Below the pieces are notes generated by a model. The model was not told the origin of the DNA. It saw only the letters and a list, made by a program, of their open reading frames with translations, and made no database searches. A stretch of 9,932 nucleotides of DNA from Deltaproteobacteria bacterium (GTDB lineage: Bacteria; Desulfobacterota; Anaeroferrophillalia; Anaeroferrophillales; Tharpellaceae). Of this stretch, positions 5,396-9,932 are shown piece by piece (the stretch's first letter is position 1; every line of letters begins with the position of its first letter). Made by a program: the position numbers and the translations under genes. Location of the stretch: positions 1-9,932 of the forward strand of contig DAOWIX010000103.1 of assembly GCA_030640695.1 (NCBI GenBank), in the 5' to 3' direction.

Positions 5396-7201
5396 CTACT
5401 TTTTCAAAAATTGGCGCAAGAGATCCTCGGGCTTAGTTTCACCGCTCTGCTTGCCGGATTTACCATCTTTACCAGCTAGTTTCTCTTCCAGTTTTTCAAA
5501 TAATTTTTTCTCCAACTTTTTCTGCAGTTGCTCCCGAACCTTTTTTTCATCGAGCCGCAATCGTGGTTTTGAGAGGGTTCCTGCCAGAGTCAGACCAACG
5601 GCAGCCTCCTGCTTGTCATTAAAGGTCTCTTTAACCCAGGGATAGCGCTGCGCCATCTTCTCACTCAGCTGGCGACTCAAAACCAAATGCACCGGCAGAT
5701 TGAGACCACCATCGAGACCGATCTCCCCATCCGCCCGGCCACTTAGTTGCTCTCCACTCCAAGAGCTGTCAAGGTTGACCTGACCATCTTTGAGTCGCAG
5801 ATTACCGGCTAGATCGTCGACCTTGAGATTCTCTAACTCAGGCAGCCCTAAAAGTTGAGAAAGACTCTTGGTTAAAGGAATATTGTCAAGGCCGCCCTCA
5901 AGCAGGCCATACTCACCTTCTAGTGACAGGCTCTGCTTAAGGATGGCCGGCTCAGCCCCGCGACCGCTAAACCTGAATTGTCCATGCCCGATTCCGCTTA
6001 AATTATCTTTTAATGGCGGTTTAGCCATCGCCATTAGAGCCGCCATCTGAAGATCGGCAAAGGAGAAATTCCCCTTAAAATCGGGTTGCGAAAGAAAGGG
6101 CTTGATCGTTGCCGCAGCCGCGAATGAACCATCAGCCACATCCCCTTTGAGATCGCTGATCGTCAAAAGGGCGTCTTCATAGAGATAAGTCAAAGTAAAG
6201 TTATCGACATTATAGTTTTCATAAACAGCTTGTTTGATATTAACGGCGCCACGAGCCGTAAGTGACGGAGGTGTCGCCGAGGTCGATTTAGCCGTCGCTG
6301 AAGCTGCTGGTTCAGCCTGAGCTGGCGTTGGCTTTGCGCCGGAAACTGAAATTTTCTGACCCAGGGCTGCGAGATAGGCAAGATCCAGTCGGGGCGAGTC
6401 GAGATTTAAGATTAAAGCCGGTTTAGCGGCCAGATAATCACTCACCGAACCATTCATGACCAACTCTTCTTTGGCCTGTTTGACTCGAACCTTGTAGACT
6501 ATCTTCTGCCGATCAAACTCGACATGGCCCTGCACCTGCGGAGTCAAAGTTTTATAGCTGGCCGTCAGAGAAAAGTTAAGATCGCCTTCGCCATTAATCG
6601 ATTCAGGCTTGAGATCCCCAAGATCAAGTCGGGTTTTCAGAGTAGCTTTAAGGTCAACGGCAGGAAACTCTCCCATCTCATCATGAAAGGAGAAGGAAGC
6701 GTCTGTAATCTCGACGCGTTGCACCACCAGGGCCAGAGGCAGGTCGGCAGCCGAAACCTTGTCGCCAGAGATCTCATTCGAAGCGTTGGTAGCCGACTCG
6801 TTCCCGGCTTGCAAAACCTTCAAATCAGAAAAATTATAGAGGCCTTGCCGGTCACGCCAGACCTTAATGACCGGCTGGTCAACTCTGACGCGGGAAATCT
6901 CCAACCGTTTTTCAAGCAGGGGCATAAGACTGTAACCCAAGCTGAACTCTTTAACCGCAGCAAAATCGGTTTTTCCGTCGGCCTCTTTTATAACCAGTCC
7001 GCCAACCTTAATTCCGCTGAAGAGATCGATCTTTAAAGAGGCCACCTCAACTTCACGCCCTAAGGCCTCACGCATCGGCGGTAGAATCAGAGTGCGCAGG
7101 CGCTCTTCGCTGAGATAGACCTTAAGAACGATCCCGGCAATAACCAGTAAACCGACACAAAGCAACCCTGTGATAAACAAAAATCGAAATAGCTTTTTCA
7201 T
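5396..7201 (-). CDS. AsmA family envelope protein
   Basis: A 601-residue protein. It has one N-terminal membrane segment (about 5-27) after a short basic start MKKLFRF, so the bulk should face the periplasm. The early region, SEERLRTLILPPMREALGREVEVASL (31-56), is the usual AsmA opening, followed by repeated beta-rich units such as LEISRVRVDQPVIKVWRDRQG (about 100-120) and ISDLKGDVADGSFAAAATI (348-366). A Pro/Ala/Thr/Ser linker occupies about 288-314. The conserved AsmA C-terminal portion includes LEGGLDNIPLTKSLSQLL (434-451), NLKVDDLAGNLRLKDGQVNL and LAGTLSKPRLRLD (539-551). A highly charged helix (552-577) and tail finish the protein. AsmA-like proteins are linked to outer-membrane assembly and lipid transport between membranes; this one's substrate is unknown. 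AGGAG lies six bases before ATG. Confidence 0.85.
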   Translation of the reverse strand: MKKLFRFLFITGLLCVGLLVIAGIVLKVYLSEERLRTLILPPMREALGREVEVASLKIDLFSGIKVGGLVIKEADGKTDFAAVKEFSLGYSLMPLLEKRLEISRVRVDQPVIKVWRDRQGLYNFSDLKVLQAGNESATNASNEISGDKVSAADLPLALVVQRVEITDASFSFHDEMGEFPAVDLKATLKTRLDLGDLKPESINGEGDLNFSLTASYKTLTPQVQGHVEFDRQKIVYKVRVKQAKEELVMNGSVSDYLAAKPALILNLDSPRLDLAYLAALGQKISVSGAKPTPAQAEPAASATAKSTSATPPSLTARGAVNIKQAVYENYNVDNFTLTYLYEDALLTISDLKGDVADGSFAAAATIKPFLSQPDFKGNFSFADLQMAALMAMAKPPLKDNLSGIGHGQFRFSGRGAEPAILKQSLSLEGEYGLLEGGLDNIPLTKSLSQLLGLPELENLKVDDLAGNLRLKDGQVNLDSSWSGEQLSGRADGEIGLDGGLNLPVHLVLSRQLSEKMAQRYPWVKETFNDKQEAAVGLTLAGTLSKPRLRLDEKKVREQLQKKLEKKLFEKLEEKLAGKDGKSGKQSGETKPEDLLRQFLKK

Positions 7202-7245
7202 AGCAAACTCCTAACTTACAAGTTCACATTCGAGCCTACCTTTTA

Positions 7246-7273
7246 AAGATAACACATTTTATCCAGATTGCAA
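7246..7273 (-). promoter_or_regulatory. Candidate promoter for the AsmA-like gene
   Basis: Minus-strand TTGCAA (7273-7268) is followed after 16 bases by TATCTT (7251-7246); each matches the sigma-70 consensus at four of six positions. It lies 45 bases before the ATG, with the tautomerase gene upstream on the same strand. Confidence 0.35.
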
Positions 7274-7328
7274 GTAGAAAGTCTAAGACCATCACTGTTA
7301 ACACAATATTCGGGAAAAGGTCTCAAGC

Positions 7329-7520
7329 TTACTTAACAAGCTCGGAAAGCAAGACCCCACCCTTGCTGATGTTATCTCTCTCCTCTTCATCGATAAAGAT
7401 AATGACCGCCTCTTTTGGCTTATTGGCCACTCTGGAGATCACTTCGGTCACTCCCTCACAGATTTCGGCCTTCTGTTCCCGCTTAAGTTGCCCCGCAACC
7501 CGGATATTGACGTACGGCAT
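7329..7520 (-). CDS. 4-oxalocrotonate tautomerase family protein (DmpI-like)
   Basis: A 63-residue protein of exactly the size of the short tautomerase subunits. After removal of Met the N-terminus is Pro (MPYVNIRVAG), the general base of this superfamily. The body follows the beta-alpha-beta pattern, with REQKAEICEGVTEVISRV as the helix and VIIFIDEEERDNISKGGVLL as the second strand and hairpin, closest in my recollection to DmpI-like members. These enzymes shift double bonds in keto-enol substrates as hexamers or dimers. By eye alignment with Pseudomonas 4-OT, its Arg11 and Arg39 correspond to Leu and Ile here, so the true substrate is uncertain. GAGGAGG lies six bases before ATG. It is transcribed toward the AsmA-like gene, 127 bases away, and divergently from the secreted-protein gene. 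Confidence 0.85.
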   Translation of the reverse strand: MPYVNIRVAGQLKREQKAEICEGVTEVISRVANKPKEAVIIFIDEEERDNISKGGVLLSELVK

Positions 7521-7554
7521 AATTTTCCTCCTCTAAGATTTACCTAAAAAACAG

Positions 7555-7582
7555 TTGCAATTTCAGACCAATATGCTACATT
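7555..7582 (+). promoter_or_regulatory. Candidate promoter for the secreted-protein gene
   Basis: TTGCAA (7555-7560) is followed after 16 bases by TACATT (7577-7582), each with four of six consensus bases. The start of transcription would be near 7589, about 39 bases before the ATG at 7628. Confidence 0.35.
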
Positions 7583-7627
7583 ATTATCATAAGATCAACT
7601 AACTTTTGATTATTGGAGGAGACCAGC

Positions 7628-8128
7628 ATGAGAAAAAAACAAACCTTATTAATCATCGCCACAATAATGTGCGCCCTGATTATCAGCAGTTCAATTGCCC
7701 TTGCAGCAAGCGGTCAACAGGTTAAAATACCCTATGTCGTCTCTATGGATGATGCCGGATGGTGGACAGCCTTTGCCATCACCAACAACAGCGGCGACCC
7801 GATTACCGACATGACGCTCTACTTCACAACGAGTGCAGGAGCTTCAGGTTTTACTCTACCGGTGCTTGACGACCCTTTTGACCCCCCGAAGCTTGCAATC
7901 CCTGGAATTTTTATCAACTACTCTACCGTCCTCGATGAAATAGCAGGAAACGCCATACTGATAAATACATTACCGGCTCTCTACACTGGCGACGGCACCA
8001 AAACCCTGCCCTCAGATGCCGGCTCCGTAATCCTTGCCCATACCGGCGATGAACCATTCTCCGTAACCGTTTACATTGGTAGCCCGACCGGCTTTGCCTT
8101 TAATGTTAAAAACTCTGAAAGCCCGTAA
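7628..8128 (+). CDS. Secreted protein of unknown function
   Basis: A 166-residue protein with a clear Sec signal peptide: basic start MRKKQ, hydrophobic core about 7-22, and probable signal peptidase cleavage after ALA (24-26) or the next Ala. The mature part, about 140 residues, begins with VKIPYVVSMDDAGWWTAFA (32-50) and is rich in beta-forming, Thr, Gly and Asp residues (TDMTLYFTTSAGASGFTLP), suggesting a small beta-sandwich. There is no cysteine in the mature protein and no membrane segment or lipobox. I chose ATG at 7628 because GGAGGAG ends six bases before it; an in-frame TTG at 7613 lies upstream of that site and is unlikely. The gene has its own promoter candidate and a strong terminator, so it is probably monocistronic. 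I do not recognise a named family. Confidence 0.8.
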   Translation: MRKKQTLLIIATIMCALIISSSIALAASGQQVKIPYVVSMDDAGWWTAFAITNNSGDPITDMTLYFTTSAGASGFTLPVLDDPFDPPKLAIPGIFINYSTVLDEIAGNAILINTLPALYTGDGTKTLPSDAGSVILAHTGDEPFSVTVYIGSPTGFAFNVKNSESP

Positions 8129-8139
8129 TTTAAAACATT

Positions 8140-8203
8140 GCACGAAAAAACCTGCATCCCGGCACAATTAACAAAATTGACGGGATGCAGGTTTTTTTTG
8201 TGC
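8140..8203. terminator. Long bidirectional terminator hairpin
   Basis: Eleven pairs, CCTGCATCCCG (8151-8161) with CGGGATGCAGG (8181-8191), are flanked by A and T tracts that extend the pairing out to GCAC (8140-8143) and GTGC (8200-8203), with one wobble and one bulged base. Within the loop, CAATT (8165-8169) can pair with AATTG (8175-8179). It follows the secreted-protein stop by 11 bases and the ligase stop by 27 bases, and can terminate both convergent genes. Confidence 0.9.
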
Positions 8204-8230
8204 CTCCGCAACTTATCCCATCAGGAAAAG

Positions 8231-9523
8231 TTAATCATAGCGCCGATCAAAGACTCTTCTGGTTTTGCGTTCGCTGCGCGGCAGCTCTCCATAAGCGAGC
8301 AACTCAACCCTGGGGGTGACCATAAGGCGGTGCTTAGTTCGACTTATCAACTCCTTACTTATAATTTCGTCTTGATCTGGAGTCGCCCCCACCTGGCGCT
8401 CGACCTTAAGCGTCATATAATCACGACCGTCTGACTGATGATCAAGGTGGATCTGGTATTCACTGCCAATCCCCGCCAGACCGGAGAGAACCGCATCAAT
8501 CTCACTGGGATAAACATTAACTCCCCGAATAATAAAGACGTCATCACTGCGCCCTAAGATCTCACTGTGGCGTGGCATGATAGAACCACAGGGGCAAGGC
8601 CCGGAAACGGCCCGGGCCAGGTCACGGGAGCGATAGCGCACCAGAGGCGTCGCCTCCTTGTAAAGTGTCGTATAAACCATCTCGCCAATTTCGCCTTCGG
8701 CCACCGGCTTAAGGGTTTCGGGATCGAGAAATTCGAGAAAATAGTAGTCAGCCCAATAGTGAATATTGCTGCTGCAACTGCAGTTGAGACCGGTTCCGGG
8801 ACCGTAGACTTCAGTTAACCCCGGGATATCATAAAATTCTTCGAGTCCCAGAAGGTCAACAATACGCCGACGCATGGCCACACTGGTTCTCTCCGAGCCG
8901 CAAATAACCTTGCGCAAATTTATCTGGTCACGCAGACCCCGACGATGCACCTCTTCCGCTAAAAGCAGGGCCATTGATGAAGTACAGCAAAGTATCGTGG
9001 TCGAGAAATCAACTAGAAAGGTGCATTGCATATCGAGATTTCCCGGCCCGGTCGGCAGAGCCATCGCCCCGTAACGCTCACAGGCGAGCTGAAAACCGGC
9101 CCCGGCCGTCCAAACTCCGTAGCCGACACAGATCTGCACCCGATCCTCTCTGGTCAACCCGGCCATCTCATAACAACGGCAAAACATCTCCAACCAATCA
9201 TCGATATCTTTTTGTGTATAGGCAACAACCTTACGCTTACCGGTGGTTCCTGAAGAGGCGTGAATCCGCACAATTTCACGATTGGCGACCGCTTGAAACG
9301 GCAACGGGTAGCCATCCCTAAAATCATCGGCAGTCGTCAATGGAAAACGACGAAGATCGTCCCGCGACTTGAAATCCTCTGGACAAATGCCGGCAGCATT
9401 GAAATGCCGGCGGTAAAAATCGCTATTGCTGTAGGCATGATTCAAAGTCCAGGAGAGCCGTTCAAGCTGAAGACCAGCCAACTCCATCTGACTTTTCACC
9501 TGGGGAGCAAATCTCTTTAACAT
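8231..9523 (-). CDS. paaK: Phenylacetate-CoA ligase (AMP-forming)
   Basis: A 430-residue cytoplasmic adenylate-forming enzyme that joins an aryl-acid, typically phenylacetate, to CoA through an acyl-AMP. Motifs in order: P-loop HASSGTTGK (88-96), YGVWTAGAGFQ (135-145), substrate/AMP region TEVYGPGTG (237-245), CxC pair Cys248/Cys250 near HYWADYYFLEFLDPET, YRSRD (297-301; Asp301 expected to bind the ribose), PCPCG (309-313), the hinge ILGRSDD (322-328), IIRGVNVYPSEID (331-343) and the C-terminal catalytic Lys region LPRSERKTRR (Lys420). Length fits the family. I chose ATG at 9523: GAGG lies five to six bases upstream, and a good promoter occupies 9542-9570, inside the longer frame that would start with TTG at 9583. 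The substrate could instead be indoleacetate or a related aryl-acid. Confidence 0.92.
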   Translation of the reverse strand: MLKRFAPQVKSQMELAGLQLERLSWTLNHAYSNSDFYRRHFNAAGICPEDFKSRDDLRRFPLTTADDFRDGYPLPFQAVANREIVRIHASSGTTGKRKVVAYTQKDIDDWLEMFCRCYEMAGLTREDRVQICVGYGVWTAGAGFQLACERYGAMALPTGPGNLDMQCTFLVDFSTTILCCTSSMALLLAEEVHRRGLRDQINLRKVICGSERTSVAMRRRIVDLLGLEEFYDIPGLTEVYGPGTGLNCSCSSNIHYWADYYFLEFLDPETLKPVAEGEIGEMVYTTLYKEATPLVRYRSRDLARAVSGPCPCGSIMPRHSEILGRSDDVFIIRGVNVYPSEIDAVLSGLAGIGSEYQIHLDHQSDGRDYMTLKVERQVGATPDQDEIISKELISRTKHRLMVTPRVELLAYGELPRSERKTRRVFDRRYD

Positions 9524-9541
9524 TTTTCCTCTCTTAAATTT

Positions 9542-9570
9542 AGTATAAAAAATCCTTTTTCCATTCTCAA
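9542..9570 (-). promoter_or_regulatory. Strong sigma-70 promoter for the phenylacetate-CoA ligase gene
   Basis: On the minus strand TTGAGA (9570-9565) is followed after exactly 17 bases by TATACT (9547-9542); both hexamers match the consensus at five of six positions. Transcription would start near 9535, about 12 bases before the ATG at 9523, which just leaves room for the GAGG ribosome site. A second, weaker candidate lies upstream: TTGACA at 9612-9607 with TAGAGC 17 bases later. Confidence 0.65.
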
Positions 9571-9722
9571 ATAAGCGGGGCAAGCTCTAAAACATCTCCT
9601 CTTTTTTGTCAACCGACGATTCCCTACCGGCACACCCAGACAACCCCCTAGGTACATATTCGAAACAGAAAACGGTTGCATCATTGAACAAAAGAAAGTA
9701 ATGGAGTCGTTTCACAAAAACC

Positions 9723-9745
9723 TCAAGGGGATAACCCCCCCTTGA
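9723..9745 (+). repeat. Inverted repeat in the leader of the TRAP binding-protein gene
   Basis: TCAAGGGG (9723-9730) and CCCCTTGA (9738-9745) pair perfectly around a seven-base loop, ending 21 bases before the ATG at 9767. On the plus strand it is followed by A, not T, so it is not a forward terminator; it may be a leader stem affecting translation or mRNA stability. On the minus strand it is followed by a short T run, so it might block antisense transcription. Confidence 0.5.
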
Positions 9746-9766
9746 AAAAAACGAGGGAGATATACC

Positions 9767-9932
9767 ATGATTAAAACGTCCAACCTTACTAGAAAGATAA
9801 CTAGCTTAATTGCCCTGGCCGGAATCCTCTTGATCTTGGCTCCCGTTGCCGAGGCTGGCACCCTGACCCTGAATTACGCCAACTTCCCACCCGCCCCAAC
9901 CTTTCCCTGCGTCCAGATGGAGCGTTGGGGTA
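9767..9932 (+). CDS. TRAP transporter substrate-binding protein, DctP-like (3' end outside window)
   Basis: The first 55 codons of a gene that runs off the window. The start ATG is preceded by GAGGGAG about eight bases away. Residues 1-27 are a Sec signal peptide: basic start MIKTSNLTRK, hydrophobic core, and cleavage after AEA (probably at residue 26-27). The mature start GTLTLNYANFPPAPTFPCVQ followed by MERWG resembles the first strand and helix of periplasmic DctP/TRAP receptors, where an N-P-x-x-x dip precedes a helix with a conserved Glu-Trp. Such proteins bind organic acids and deliver them to a DctQM permease driven by ion gradients. It is divergent from the phenylacetate-CoA ligase gene, 243 bases away, so an aromatic or organic acid substrate is conceivable but not shown. 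No good promoter hexamers were found. Confidence 0.75.
   Translation, partial: MIKTSNLTRKITSLIALAGILLILAPVAEAGTLTLNYANFPPAPTFPCVQMERWG

Noticed and set aside
6524..7036. 170-codon plus-strand open frame opposite the AsmA-like gene
   Set aside because: It is antisense to a clear coding region, with no ribosome site or recognisable motif.
7613..7627. Upstream TTG start for the secreted protein
   Set aside because: It overlaps the ribosome site itself and adds acidic residues before the signal peptide; ATG at 7628 has ideal spacing.
9524..9583. Longer N-terminus of the phenylacetate-CoA ligase from TTG at 9583
   Set aside because: A near-consensus promoter lies within this stretch and GAGG precedes the ATG at 9523; family length fits the shorter form.
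1..9932. CRISPR arrays, insertion sequences, tRNA or rRNA genes, prophage genes
   Set aside because: No regularly spaced direct repeats, transposase motifs, cloverleaf sequences or conserved rRNA segments were seen on either strand.

Overview
The window looks like ordinary chromosome of a Gram-negative, probably anaerobic bacterium. The gene set (a PAS-SpoIIE phosphatase with a cysteine-rich PAS domain, AMP-forming phenylacetate-CoA ligase, a TRAP-type binding protein, an AsmA-like envelope protein, YebG and a molybdate/tungstate transporter) would fit a Desulfobacterota (former Deltaproteobacteria) genome. That assignment is inference from gene content and protein style; no marker gene is present.

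Layout. Positions 1-345 (+) hold the 3' end of a dTDP-glucose 4,6-dehydratase gene. Converging on it is a minus-strand cluster, 3519 down to 390: a YebG-like gene, a molybdate-type binding protein, permease and ATPase. The cluster is tightly coupled, with an abutting stop and start and then overlapping ends. A 322-base divergent promoter region (3520-3841) separates it from a PAS-SpoIIE phosphatase gene (3842-5047, +). A bidirectional terminator lies between that gene and a small zinc-ribbon gene (5299-5126, -). Upstream on the minus strand are an AsmA-family gene (7201-5396) and a DmpI/4-oxalocrotonate-tautomerase-like gene (7520-7329). A small secreted protein gene of unknown function (7628-8128, +) converges through a long hairpin on a phenylacetate-CoA ligase gene (9523-8231, -). 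Divergent from the ligase, a TRAP-type (DctP-like) binding protein gene starts at 9767 and leaves the window.

The most notable feature is the molybdate-type binding protein at 2302-3174. It has all the recognisable blocks of ModA but in circularly permuted order. A lipoprotein signal is followed by the usual C-terminal half (the GDP..PAGRYA block, the DAGxxYxSD block and the terminal YGF), then a short linker, then the usual N-terminal half (TVFAAA, FAGSG, ADIFLSA, GNDLVV). The protein ends where ModA proteins normally cross to their second lobe, and the stop codon overlaps the permease start. The reading frame is continuous, and neither half exists elsewhere in the window. Four of the five residues expected to hold the oxyanion, by comparison with E. 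coli ModA, appear conserved; the first (Ser in the AAAS motif) is Val.

Other points of interest are the union of a YebG homologue carrying a Lys/Ala-rich tail with the transporter genes, a five-cysteine cluster in the PAS domain of the phosphatase, a tautomerase without the two canonical 4-OT arginines, a 57-residue zinc-ribbon protein, and a nearly perfect long inverted repeat serving as a two-way terminator.
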